Translations under genes and position numbers: made by a program | Notes under the pieces: model-generated | Database searches by the model: none | The model's input: the letters and a program-made list of their open reading frames with translations, nothing else | What the model was told of the DNA's origin: nothing | Origin: Saprospiraceae bacterium | GTDB lineage: Bacteria; Bacteroidota; Bacteroidia; Chitinophagales; Saprospiraceae | Direction: 5' to 3' | Assembly (NCBI GenBank): GCA_016710115.1 | Contig: JADJLN010000018.1 | Coordinates: forward strand, 37,764 to 101,763 | DNA length: 64,000 nucleotides | Shown: piece after piece, positions 40,648-50,623 of the stretch | Layout: each line of letters begins with the position of its first letter | Position numbering within the stretch: the first letter of the stretch is position 1

Positions 40648-41316
40648 ATGTATCTCGTTCGCACTCCACGTATTATTCAATCGCTGTTTCCCCGGTTCAC
40701 CTGGCGCAACAGCGATCATGAAAAGGTCGTTCATCTGACATTTGACGACGGACCCATTCCGGAGGTGACTCCCTGGGTCCTGGAGCAACTGGCCCGGTAC
40801 GATGCCAGGGCAACCTTCTTTTGTGTCGGTCACAATGTCGAGAAGCATCCGGATATTTATGAGCAGGTCGTCGATAGAGGGCATCTGACCGGCAATCATA
40901 CCTACAATCACCTGGATGGCTGGAACACAGACAATATGATCTATCTGCGCAATGTGCGCAAGGCCGCCAGAATGGTCAATTCCAACCTTTTCCGTCCGCC
41001 ATATGGCCGGATCCTGCCCAGCCAGGCTCATTTCCTCCAACGCCATTATCAGATCGTGATGTGGGATGTGCTCAGCGGTGACTTTGATCCTCACCTGTCG
41101 CCCGAGGATTGCCTGGCCAATGTGATGAACAATGTCCGTCCCGGCTCCATTGTCGTACTGCATGACAGCCTCAAGTCGTTCGCCACTCTCCAGTTTGTCC
41201 TTCCCCGCCTGCTGGCTGAACTGGACGCACAGGGATACCGGTTTGACGTCGTCCCACAAGCAACAGAAGCAGAAGTCCTGGTCCCTCAGGCCATGCCTTC
41301 ATTGCTACCAGCCTGA
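40648..41316 (+). CDS. Polysaccharide deacetylase (NodB domain, CE4)
   Basis: A 222-residue metal-dependent carbohydrate esterase domain. Motif 1 is LTFDDGP, motif 2 NHTYNH with the zinc histidines, motif 3 FRPPYG, and motif 4 includes the MWDVLSGDFD and VVLHDS segments. Such enzymes remove N-acetyl groups from peptidoglycan or chitin-like glycans. The N-terminus lacks a clear signal peptide from the ATG at 40648; the frame extends upstream to 40435 without family features. It stands alone between gltX (divergent) and the M49-like gene. Confidence 0.88.
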   Translation: MYLVRTPRIIQSLFPRFTWRNSDHEKVVHLTFDDGPIPEVTPWVLEQLARYDARATFFCVGHNVEKHPDIYEQVVDRGHLTGNHTYNHLDGWNTDNMIYLRNVRKAARMVNSNLFRPPYGRILPSQAHFLQRHYQIVMWDVLSGDFDPHLSPEDCLANVMNNVRPGSIVVLHDSLKSFATLQFVLPRLLAELDAQGYRFDVVPQATEAEVLVPQAMPSLLPA

Positions 41317-41391
41317 TCGCCAACACTCCTTGTCTTGCCATTCCTTCATGGTCGGCTGTTCCTCAGTTCGGTAACAAGCCTGCTGAAAGTC

Positions 41392-41399
41392 TATCTTTG
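41392..41399 (+). promoter_or_regulatory. -7 element before the M49-like peptidase gene
   Basis: TATCTTTG matches TAnnTTTG and ends 19 nt upstream of the ATG at 41419. Confidence 0.5.
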
Positions 41400-41418
41400 A
41401 GCAAAATTCAACCTCGAT

Positions 41419-43083
41419 ATGATGATGCGTTTTCTGACATTCCTTTTGGTTGGTTCCATGTTGTATGCAATGGGCTCTTGTGCCTCGGATACAGAGGGCA
41501 CCGAAACAGCAACAGCTCCTGACTCCACGGCCCTGGCTATGCAAGCCCTGCTCGGCAAGTACACGACAGTGCAATTGACAACAGACCTCTCACCTCTTTC
41601 TGCTAGTGAGCGGCAGATGATCCCGATCCTGATCGAAGTGGCCCGGATCATGGATAGCCTCTTCTGGTATGAAGCGTATGGCGACCGGGATGAACTGCTT
41701 GCCTCGATCGAAAATGAAGACATGGGTCGATTTGCCGTCATCAATTATGGCCCCTGGGACCGCCTGGGAGGCAATGCGCCCTTTGTTCCGGGAGTGGGCG
41801 AAAAGCCAGCAGGTGCACGGTATTATCCTGAAGATATGACCAAAGAAGAGTTTGAGTCGGCTGAGTTACCTGGCAAGGCTGACCTGTACACCTTTATCCG
41901 CCGGAATGAAAACGGGGATCTGATGACCATCCCCTACCACGAAATGTTTGCCGACCAGATCCAGCGTGCTGCATCTCTTCTGGAAGAGGCGGCTGCTCTG
42001 GCTGAAGATGCCGGACTGAAAAAATATCTGACGATGCGGGCAGAGGCATTGCGAACGGATAACTACCAACCCAGCGATCTCGCCTGGATGGATATGAAAG
42101 ATAATCGCATCGATTTTGTCGTCGGTCCGATCGAGACGTATGAAGATCAGCTCTTCGGATACAAAGCCTCTCATGAGGCCTTCGTCCTGGTGAAGGATAT
42201 GGAATGGAGCCAGCGACTGGAAAAGTATGCCGCCTTCATGCCCGAATTACAGAAGGGCCTGCCTTGCGATGCGAAATACAAAAAGGAAAAACCGGGCGCT
42301 GATGCGCAACTGAATGCATATGATGTGATCTATTATTCCGGCGACTGTAATGCCGGCAGTAAGACCATCGCGATCAACCTGCCCAACGATGAGGAGGTGC
42401 AACTGAAAAAAGGAACCCGTCGTCTGCAATTGAAAAATGCCATGCGGGCCAAATTCGACAAGATCCTCATCCCGATCGCAGAAGTGCTGATCGATCCATC
42501 TCAACGGAAGCATGTCAATTTTGATGCGTTTTTTGCCAATACCATGTTTCACGAAGTGGCCCATGGCCTGGGCATTAAAAATACGATCAATGGCAAGGGC
42601 AGTGTCCGTGAAGCCATCAAGGAACATTCCTCTGCATTGGAAGAGGGAAAAGCGGATATTCTTGGATTGTATATGGTCAACCAGTTGTTTAAAAAGGGCG
42701 AATTGACCGGTGCCACGATGGAGGATTATTACGTCACATTTATGGCCAGTATTTTCCGCTCTGTGCGGTTTGGCGCATCCAGCGCTCACGGAAAAGCGAA
42801 TATGATCCGCTTCAATTTTTTCCAGGAATATGGGGCTTTTGTTCGTGATGAAACGACCGGTACGTACAAGATCGATTTTGCCAATCTGCAAAAAGCAACG
42901 GATGCATTGGGCGCGCTGATCCTCCAAATCCAGGGAGATGGTGCCTATCAGCAGGCTGCTGACCTGGTTACGCAAAAAGGACAGATCACGGCACAATTAC
43001 AGGCCGATCTGGACAGACTGGCTGAAAAGGGTATTCCTGTGGATGTGGTTTATGAGCAGGGGACAGAAGTTCTCGGACTGTAA
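41419..43083 (+). CDS. M49-like (dipeptidyl peptidase III-type) metallopeptidase lipoprotein
   Basis: 554 residues. The SPII signal ends in a lipobox (AMGSC, cysteine at residue 21), so the enzyme is membrane-anchored outside the cytosol. The zinc site is FHEVAHGLG (about residue 375) with a downstream EEGKADILGLY (about 412) that supplies the third ligand and matches the DPP III/Nudix-3-like M49 group; classical DPP III has HEllGH instead. Substrates would be short peptides. The frame is intact. Three consecutive ATG codons occur at the start. A hairpin terminator candidate follows at 43106. Confidence 0.78.
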   Translation: MMMRFLTFLLVGSMLYAMGSCASDTEGTETATAPDSTALAMQALLGKYTTVQLTTDLSPLSASERQMIPILIEVARIMDSLFWYEAYGDRDELLASIENEDMGRFAVINYGPWDRLGGNAPFVPGVGEKPAGARYYPEDMTKEEFESAELPGKADLYTFIRRNENGDLMTIPYHEMFADQIQRAASLLEEAAALAEDAGLKKYLTMRAEALRTDNYQPSDLAWMDMKDNRIDFVVGPIETYEDQLFGYKASHEAFVLVKDMEWSQRLEKYAAFMPELQKGLPCDAKYKKEKPGADAQLNAYDVIYYSGDCNAGSKTIAINLPNDEEVQLKKGTRRLQLKNAMRAKFDKILIPIAEVLIDPSQRKHVNFDAFFANTMFHEVAHGLGIKNTINGKGSVREAIKEHSSALEEGKADILGLYMVNQLFKKGELTGATMEDYYVTFMASIFRSVRFGASSAHGKANMIRFNFFQEYGAFVRDETTGTYKIDFANLQKATDALGALILQIQGDGAYQQAADLVTQKGQITAQLQADLDRLAEKGIPVDVVYEQGTEVLGL

Positions 43084-43105
43084 GAACCGATTCCATTTCT
43101 GAAGT

Positions 43106-43139
43106 CGGAACGGCTCTCCAGGTTGGAGGGCCGTTCCGG
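43106..43139. terminator. Strong hairpin after the M49-like gene
   Basis: GGAACGGC...CTCCA and TGGAG...GCCGTTCC form a long stem around a 3-4-nt loop. A T-tract is missing on either side, so termination is likely but not proven. It lies between convergent genes. Confidence 0.55.
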
Positions 43140-43231
43140 TTTCAAGCCGGGCATTTGTGACATGTGATTCATCAGAATTTTTGGACACTTGCCAGTTCCG
43201 GGAAAATAAATCAACCAAGACTAACCAGTTG

Positions 43232-43756
43232 TCAGAGGATGATTTCCCAGTAACCGACATCCACCCATTGCCCGAACTTGTATCCGACCTCTTTGAAGTG
43301 GGCTACTTTTTCAAAACCAAGCCGCTCGTGCAATTGCACACTTCCCGGATTGGGGAGCGCTATTCCGCCAATCGCGGCGTGACAACCCTGAATGACCAGT
43401 TGCCGCAGAAGTTCCTGGTACAACGGCAAGCCAACACCCTGATGGAGGTGATCCGGATGGATATAAATCGTAGTTTCCACCGTACGATCATATGCCGCTC
43501 TGGCTTTCCAGGTCGTGGCATAGGCATATCCGATCACGATGTTGTTTTTTACAGTGACCAGCCATGGATACCGGTTTTGCACAACACGAATACGGTCCTC
43601 CATTTCACTGGCTGAAACAGGATCTACTTCAAAAGTGGCAATCGAATGTGCGATGTATGCATTGTAGATCGATGCGATCGTGCCGGCATCTGCTGATGTA
43701 GCTGTTCGGATCCCATCAGCAGTAAACGTAGAATTGGACTCAGTTTGTGATGTCAT
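43232..43756 (-). CDS. GNAT N-acetyltransferase (phosphinothricin-acetyltransferase-like)
   Basis: A 174-residue acetyl-CoA dependent acetyltransferase. Features are IYNAYIAHSIATFE near residue 30, GYAYATTWKARAAYDRTVETTIYI leading to the acetyl-CoA loop HLHQGVGLPLYQELL, and the closing NPGSVQLHERLGFEKV with the KEVGYKFGQWVDVGYWE tail typical of the Pat/MnaT subgroup. These acetylate methionine analogues or other small amines. It is followed upstream on the same strand by the SRPBCC gene 21 nt away, probably as one transcript. Confidence 0.88.
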   Translation of the reverse strand: MTSQTESNSTFTADGIRTATSADAGTIASIYNAYIAHSIATFEVDPVSASEMEDRIRVVQNRYPWLVTVKNNIVIGYAYATTWKARAAYDRTVETTIYIHPDHLHQGVGLPLYQELLRQLVIQGCHAAIGGIALPNPGSVQLHERLGFEKVAHFKEVGYKFGQWVDVGYWEIIL

Positions 43757-43777
43757 CCTTTGAACAATCGTCTGAAA

Positions 43778-44167
43778 CTAGCCAAAATAAGCCCGCATCG
43801 GAGTAAAATAGTGTTCTTCCCAACCCTGTTTGTAGTCTGGCTGTCCATGCGGAATTTCGGTATGGATCAACGTCAGCAGACAACCCTGACCATCGGATTG
43901 AAAGCGGAGCTCCAGTCTGGAAAAGGAATCCTCCTCCTCAAAATCCATGGTTCGCCAGGACTGGATGATAAGTTGTCCGGGTTCCAGTCGCAAATTCTTG
44001 CCGGTGATATATCCATCCCAGGCCGTGAAGGATTCGCCCAGACGATCAGAACAGTGCGCCTCTCCACCCGTCATGGCGGAATGCGCGCGACTGTCCAGCC
44101 AGGCGGCGTAGGCAACCTCAGGTTGAACCGGAAGAGAAATTTGCATATCGAAAGCGGTGAGCTTCAT
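43778..44167 (-). CDS. SRPBCC/AHSA1-like domain protein
   Basis: A 129-residue START-like fold protein. The sequence MKLTAFDMQISLPVQPEVAY is followed by AAWLDSRAHSAMTGGEA, FTAWDGYITGKNLRLEPGQ, IIQSWRT and a C-terminal GWEEHYFTPMRAYF, the Activator-of-Hsp90-homologue-1-like pattern. Such small proteins bind hydrophobic ligands; the specific role is unknown. The ATG at 44167 fits the family start better than 44233. It lies immediately before the GNAT gene. Confidence 0.85.
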   Translation of the reverse strand: MKLTAFDMQISLPVQPEVAYAAWLDSRAHSAMTGGEAHCSDRLGESFTAWDGYITGKNLRLEPGQLIIQSWRTMDFEEEDSFSRLELRFQSDGQGCLLTLIHTEIPHGQPDYKQGWEEHYFTPMRAYFG

Positions 44168-44311
44168 AAGCCTGTTATTGGGGAGCAACAATGATGTCCG
44201 GTTTGACGCACAGATTTGGCCAGTATGGTCCACTGCCTTGCATCAAAGACGATCTCCTTCCTGAAAAGGTTGTTTTCCTCTATCCTTTACATACCGCCAA
44301 TATCGCCTGAC

Positions 44312-46591
44312 CTACGACGAACTCCCTGTGGCTCCACTACTCTCCTCCGGATTCAGGATCAACTCGTTCAATACCTTGATCATGCGGTTGGAGAACAGGG
44401 CCAGATTGCGGAATTCAGCCAGATAGTTCAGGTACAGGACACTGTTACGGGTACCTATTTCCTGGTTTTTAATCCGCTTGATCTGGTTCTTTCGGAAGTT
44501 TCTGATCAATTTGACATATTGATCAAATTCCATTTGCATTTGCGACATATTCAGTTTGTCGGGCTCCGAAAATGCCAGGATGGTGGATGCCATCTGCGCT
44601 TTCAATTGCTCCTGGATAGCCATTAATTCATCCACTTGCAGTGATGTCAACGGCTTGTGATTATTGTCGACATGATCCAGATTGGGTTTGACAATATGAA
44701 GGACATTACTGGTCATTTCATTCAGATAGTCTGCCACCAGAATATAGAGATGAGCCGCTTCTATATGATCATCATCGACCTTTTCGATGGCCTTGTTTGC
44801 TCGCCGTTTGATCTTTTCCGACCGTTTATGGATCTGTTTAAATTCCGCGAACGCCGCGTTCAGTCTGGGCAGGTCTTCTGCGGCTAGTCCCATCAGAGAA
44901 TCGTCCAGTACCTTGCTGATACCACCGAGGATTCGGGAAATATTTTCCCCGCACAGCTGGATGATATGATCTTTAGTCAGAGCCTCTTCTTCGAGTACTT
45001 TTTCAAAAGCCAACTGATCTTCCTGTTGATCTTCCTTGTATCGATGTGAACGATAGACCACAAAAATGGCAATCAGGATCACAGCGATGATGGCCACCAT
45101 ACCACCGAAAAAGAAAATGATGGCAAGGATAAAGGCAATGACAAAAGCAGACAGTGCAGTAAAGAACCAACCGCCAATCACCGAGAGAACACCGGACACC
45201 CGGTATACCGCACTTTCGCGTCCCCAGGCACCATCAGCGAGAGAGGCGCCCATAAAGACCATGAAGGTCACGTAGGTGGTAGACAAGGGAAGTTTGAGAT
45301 TGGTCCCCATGGTGATCAGAATACTGGCTACCACCAGTGTCACCGAGGCACGGATCAAATCAAAGGAAGGAGCATCCTTTCCCAGATTTGCCTGCTTGTC
45401 CGAAAACGGCCGCTCATCGAATTGCCTGGCCATGGTTCGCTTGAACCCGTCTGGAAGAGCGGTCATGACATATGCACTCATCCGGGAAAAGTTGCGCACC
45501 AGCTGACGCGACACTTTATAGGATGTAAACCGTTCAGTACCCTCGTATTGCCGACCCAGATCGAGAGATGTCTGAATAACGCCCCTGGCTTTTTTCGAGA
45601 ACCAGAGCGTCAGGGTCATGATCACGCCTGCCAGCAACAAGAGAAATGTCGGTGTCTGTACCTTCCATGCTAATCCGCCCATCAGGAGCGTATCCGGTTG
45701 CACCCCACCGGAATGGATCCAGATCTCATAGGCATTATATCCCGCCAGTGGAACGCCGATGAAGTTGACCAGATCATTTCCGGCAAAGGCCATGGCCAAA
45801 GCGAATGTGCCGATCAATACAATCACCTTGAGAATATCCACCCTGGTGAACATGGTGAGCAATTGCAGGATTACTGTCCAGGCAACAAAACTGATAGACA
45901 GGATCGCCCAGGTATTGTCAATGATCTGCTCGATCATGGCATCACTCATAAAGGATGCACCTTTCGAACCTTTGATCAGGAGAAAATAGGTGATCGAAGA
46001 AATTGCCAGACCGCCCCAGATCGAACCGAAATATTTAAGACGATGCTCATAGTCGAAGGAGAACAGCAAACGCGTGAGGTACTGGATGACGATTCCAGAT
46101 GAAAATGCCAGAACCACTGACAGGAGTATACCGGCAATAATGGCCAATGCTTTTCCTGAATTGATATATTCTCCAAGTTCGAGACCCTCCGAAGAGGTCC
46201 AGATTTTGATCATTGCAATCGCAACAGAGGCCCCCAAAAGTTCAAACACAAGGGAAACTGTGGTGGAAGTCGGCATCCCGAACGTATTGAACGCATCCAG
46301 AAGGATCACGTCGGTCACCATGACAGCCAGAAACACCAGCATGATTTCTGAAAAATAGAAGTTTCCCGGTTGAAAAATCCCTTTACGGGCCACTTCCATC
46401 ATCCCCGTGGAAAAGGTACAACCGACGATGATTCCCGCTGCCGCAACTCCCAGGATGATATTGAAACTTGTAGCCCTGGATCCCACTGCCGAATTGAGAA
46501 AATTGACTGCATCATTGGCAACACCAACGATCAGATCTGATGCAGCGAGTAAAAACAGGACACCTATAATGACCAGGTAGAAAATTTCCAT
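44312..46591 (-). CDS. Inorganic phosphate transporter, PiT family, with large C-terminal cytoplasmic domain
   Basis: 759 residues. The two halves of the PiT transporter carry the duplicated signature: GVANDAVNFLNSAVGSRA near residue 25 and FAGNDLVNFIGVPLAG near residue 270, with STT motifs after each (GMPTSTTVSL, LPLSTTYVTF). About 11-12 membrane spans are followed by about 230 residues of soluble helical sequence, possibly PhoU-like and regulatory. It imports metal-phosphate with protons or Na+. The frame is intact. No PhoU gene is adjacent, consistent with the regulatory domain being fused. Confidence 0.9.
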   Translation of the reverse strand: MEIFYLVIIGVLFLLAASDLIVGVANDAVNFLNSAVGSRATSFNIILGVAAAGIIVGCTFSTGMMEVARKGIFQPGNFYFSEIMLVFLAVMVTDVILLDAFNTFGMPTSTTVSLVFELLGASVAIAMIKIWTSSEGLELGEYINSGKALAIIAGILLSVVLAFSSGIVIQYLTRLLFSFDYEHRLKYFGSIWGGLAISSITYFLLIKGSKGASFMSDAMIEQIIDNTWAILSISFVAWTVILQLLTMFTRVDILKVIVLIGTFALAMAFAGNDLVNFIGVPLAGYNAYEIWIHSGGVQPDTLLMGGLAWKVQTPTFLLLLAGVIMTLTLWFSKKARGVIQTSLDLGRQYEGTERFTSYKVSRQLVRNFSRMSAYVMTALPDGFKRTMARQFDERPFSDKQANLGKDAPSFDLIRASVTLVVASILITMGTNLKLPLSTTYVTFMVFMGASLADGAWGRESAVYRVSGVLSVIGGWFFTALSAFVIAFILAIIFFFGGMVAIIAVILIAIFVVYRSHRYKEDQQEDQLAFEKVLEEEALTKDHIIQLCGENISRILGGISKVLDDSLMGLAAEDLPRLNAAFAEFKQIHKRSEKIKRRANKAIEKVDDDHIEAAHLYILVADYLNEMTSNVLHIVKPNLDHVDNNHKPLTSLQVDELMAIQEQLKAQMASTILAFSEPDKLNMSQMQMEFDQYVKLIRNFRKNQIKRIKNQEIGTRNSVLYLNYLAEFRNLALFSNRMIKVLNELILNPEESSGATGSSS

Positions 46592-47220
46592 ATATGTTTA
46601 CACTCTATTTGAATGTCGTTCTGATGTCGGAATCCCTATTTCAGTCGTTTTCCCCTTGTGCTCAATCGGATCAGTAAATCAATATACAATCAAAGACAAG
46701 CTTTTGCCTGGAAGCCCGAAGGTATCGATCTTCTATTGATCGATCATCTCCGGAGATTCTTTCGCGGATGGCAAGATAGGGCAAGAATCAGATAGGACAA
46801 GGCTGGATTTCAGGGTTTTTGACAGAAATACAGACATCGGAAGTCAAATTCAAGAAGGCGTTTCTTTCCGTGAAGCGAAATGGTGATGTCTTGGTGCTCA
46901 CGAAATCATCACCTGTCAGGACCCATGGAAAGGAAAGTATTCCTTGTATCCAGTCAGTGACAGTGGCTCACTTGCCAGATTGTCAGCGCAACGATACATA
47001 ATCAGTGGCTCATTCCTGTTCGGGTTCCATTGAATTGGCTTCTCCGATCCATACCACGGGTGGATTGATAGGCACGCGACAAGTGGGCTTGCACCAATCA
47101 AACCGGACAATTCAATCTGGAAGAATGGATAGCATGAATCCAACCATGCAGACCTGTGCCAGGAGAGAAGAAAATCCCGGATTTTCTTTCCCTTTCATGC
47201 ATTTTACCACCAGGATATTC
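46592..47220. other. Intergenic region without recognisable gene
   Basis: About 630 bp between the PiT gene and the BNR gene on the same strand. The short open frames have no signal peptide, family motif or promoter. I see no strong hairpin. Confidence 0.5.
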
Positions 47221-50200
47221 CTAGTCCTTCTCCCATTCCGGAAAACGACCGGGAGTATAGGGTGTCCCTGCACTTTCCAGCATCTGCTCCAACGATTTGA
47301 TCCAGGTATCCAACTCACGAATATCCCCCAGCACCCCATCGAGGTCCTCCCGTGCTTCGGCATAGGCCCGTTCATAAGTGCCGGTTACCCGGGAGGTTGT
47401 GGTCCAGAGTGAATAGACGATCAGATCCACTCTACCCTTGAGCGACATTCTCCCCTGCCCTTCAAATTTCACCAGCAATCCGTCACCATTGAGTTGCTCA
47501 CCAATCGCCTTGATCCGTGCCTTGATCCCGGTAAGATCGGCCAACCATTGCGGCTGGACCGTCGAGGCACTGCGCACCGCGAGTTCGAGATAGGGTAAAT
47601 TACCCTGCAGATGATTCAGATGGGCATCCGCAGCAGACATCACCCGGGCCAGCCTGGCTACTTCCTTGTTAAACCTGTCCAGGATAACCTGTTCAGATGG
47701 TGGATAGCTGGTCTTGTGCAGCGGACGGCACGTCAGAACCTGGGGCTCTGCAATCGATTTCATCTGACCAGCATCCACACGATACATGTTCACCAGATAC
47801 TGACCAGGGACGACCATATAACCCAGCTCGGGTGAATTCCAGGGCACCGAATTGTCAAACGGTGTCAGTGAAACAGGCCCTGACGGACTGGTCCGAAAAT
47901 CCCAGATCACTTGCTGCACTCCTGTTCCCATGGCCTGCTTGAGGGTACGAACGACCTGACCTTCCAGATCGGATATCACAAAGAGCAGATACGGTTTTTC
48001 TTCGGCTGCTTCCTTTTTCAGATCATCATACGAGGGATGACGGATATCCTTGCCTTCCTCCCGCAATTTCTTTTCCGCGTCGTTCCGTTTATCCTTCAGG
48101 GATTTGTAAGCATCCTTGATATAGTATCGGATGACCGCGCCCACTTCAGGATTCGGTGTAGTATAATAGCTGGCTCCCTGAAAGCCCACACCTGGAAATC
48201 CTAGGGGATCGGCCTGGATAAACATCAACCCTTCTTCGATGGGAAACAACACGACCTCCTCTTTCAACGTCTCCGGTGTCATCTGGCGAAGCGGCGAATA
48301 ATCATCCAGAATATATACCCCGCGACCGAACGAGGAGATGACCAGATCGTTTTCATCCTGCTGGATATCCAGGTCCATGACACACATGCTGGCGGGTAAT
48401 CCCGAAGTCATTTTTACCCAATTTACGGACGGTGTATTGGACATGTAAACACCATACATCGTCCCTACAAATAACAGATCGGGGTTGACATGATCTTCTC
48501 CGATGGTATAGGTCACTCCTTTTTCCGGCAGATTGGCATTGATCAGATTCCAGCTCTGACCACCATTCGTGGTTTTATACAAATAGGGCTTGAAGTTGCC
48601 GGTAAAAAAATCGTGACATGCCGCATAGGCCACACTGGTGTCATGGGAGGAAGCGATGATATGATGGATGCGGGCAAATTCAGGCAAACCGGTCAACTGG
48701 CCGCGAGACCAGTTCTTTCCACCATCATGAGAATAATGCAGCAAGCCATCTCCCGAACCGGCATACAGGATGTCTTCATCCAGGGGCGATTCGGCGATCG
48801 TCACGATATGGGCAAAAGAGGCTTTGGAAATCAATTCATCAATGCTCCAGGTGCGGCCCATCAGTTTGTGCAATTCTTTTGGCACACCTCGGGTCAGGTC
48901 AGGACTGATCTCGCGCCAGCTTTCGCCACGATCATCCGATCGAAGGACCTTGTTTACACCGTGGTAGAGTCGCTTGTGATCATGCCTGGAAATAAATAAA
49001 GCAGCGTCCCAGTCAAACCGGTAGGCTTCCTCCCCTTTTCCTTCAAAACTGCGGAGATAGAGCCGTTCTCCCGTCCGCTTGTCATATCGGGTGAGGTTGC
49101 CGAATTGAGATTGGGAATAGACTATGTTGGGATCCGCCCAATCCACCTGTGTTTCAAACCCGTCACCGCCCAGGGTGAAGTACCAATCATCATTGCTGAT
49201 TCCACCGGAGTTGATCGTCCGGGATGGGCCACCCAGACTGTTGTTATCCTGTGTGCCGATATAGACATGATAAAACGGGCTGGATTTGTCGACAGTGACT
49301 TTGTAACATTCCGCGGGGAAGATTGGCTTTGAAATCCCAGGTCTGCCCACGATCAAAGGTCTCATACACACCGCCATCACATCCGGACAGCATGTGTCTC
49401 GGGTCTGCCGGTTCGATCCACAAAGCGTGGTTGTCCACATGTTTTTTATCCTCTCCGAAGCGCGTCCAGTTCACACCCCCATCGATGCTGACCTGGTTGA
49501 AGATGTCCAGGCCATACACCCGGTTGACATCCATCGGATCGCAAACCAGCTTCTGACAATAGAATGCATAGGAGGTCACGTAGTCGCTCACTTTACTCCA
49601 GCTCGCTCCTGCATTGGTACTCTTGTATGTGCCTTTGTTCTCTTTGGCATCCACCACAGCAAAAAGGATATCCGGATTGACTGGCGAAATATCCATACCG
49701 ATCCGGCCGACCATGGTTTGCGGAAGACCACCTTTCAGTCGGTTCCATGTCTCGCCCCCATCGGTTGATTTATAGATCCCGCTTTCATCTCCACCGGTGA
49801 CGATGGTTGTCAGATATCGCTGGCGCTGATGCGCAACGGTGTACAGGACATCCGGGTTGCGCGGATCGATATGCAGCTCCCAGCAACCGGTGTGTTCGCT
49901 CGGGTGAAGAACGTTCTTCCAGGTTTCTCCTCCGTCCGTCGTCTTGAACACACCCCGTTCCCCACCGGATTGCCGATGTGGGCCATACGCAGCGACCCAA
50001 ACGACCTTCGAATTGGTCGGGTGTACAATGATATCACCGATCTGCTGGGATTCCTTCAATCCCTTATTGACCCAGGAGGATCCGCCATCTTCGCTTTTAT
50101 ACACGCCGTCACCAGGAATGACATAGGAATGTGCGTTGTTTTCACCGGTGCCGGCCCACACAGTATGCGGATTGGACGGATCAATGGCCACCGCACCCAT

Positions 50201-50497
50201 GGCATAGGATGACTGGCCATCAAAGATCGGTGAGAAGGTCACTCCGGCATTGCTTGTTTTCCAGAGCGAACCATGGGCAGATGCGACATACCATTCGCGC
50301 GGATCGGCGGGGTTGACTTCGATATCAATCACCCTGCCACTGGTGATAGCCGGGCCGATGGAACGGAATGTCAATCCGCTCATTCCGGTTTTTTCCAGGG
50401 AAGGGGATTCTGCCTTGCCATCTGTTATCTGAGCCTGAATGAACAAGGGGATAAACAGCATGACACAAAGAGGGAGGAGGCGAAAATACGTTGTCAT
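47221..50497 (-). CDS. BNR/sortilin-like (VPS10-type) beta-propeller secreted protein, one frameshift
   Basis: About 1090 residues with a signal peptide (cleavage after FIQAQ). It has many Asp-box/BNR repeats of the form S.DGG.SW or TSNAGVTF through residues 60-650, building one or two 10-bladed sortilin-like propellers, then a C-terminal helical region. Such proteins in Bacteroidota are often labelled glycosyl hydrolase without proof of catalysis. The frame breaks near 49316 at a GGGG run (CCGCGGGGAAG); rejoining gives FKANLPAECYKVTVDKSS. It precedes the sulfatase gene on the same strand by 127 nt of sequence, so the pair may be read together, but the two have separate starts. Confidence 0.85.
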
Positions 50498-50623
50498 TCG
50501 TCGGGGTGTTTGAACGAAAAATTCCGACCAGATTGTCGGCCAGGAGGGCGAAGATACAGACCTCTTTCAGAAGACGGGGTGAGGAATCCGACATGAATGA
50601 TCCGAGTGGACGAGTTGTTCTTT

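Noticed and set aside
46819..47001. 60-residue frame between the PiT and BNR genes
   Set aside because: No signal, family motif, promoter or codon bias; length is within chance.
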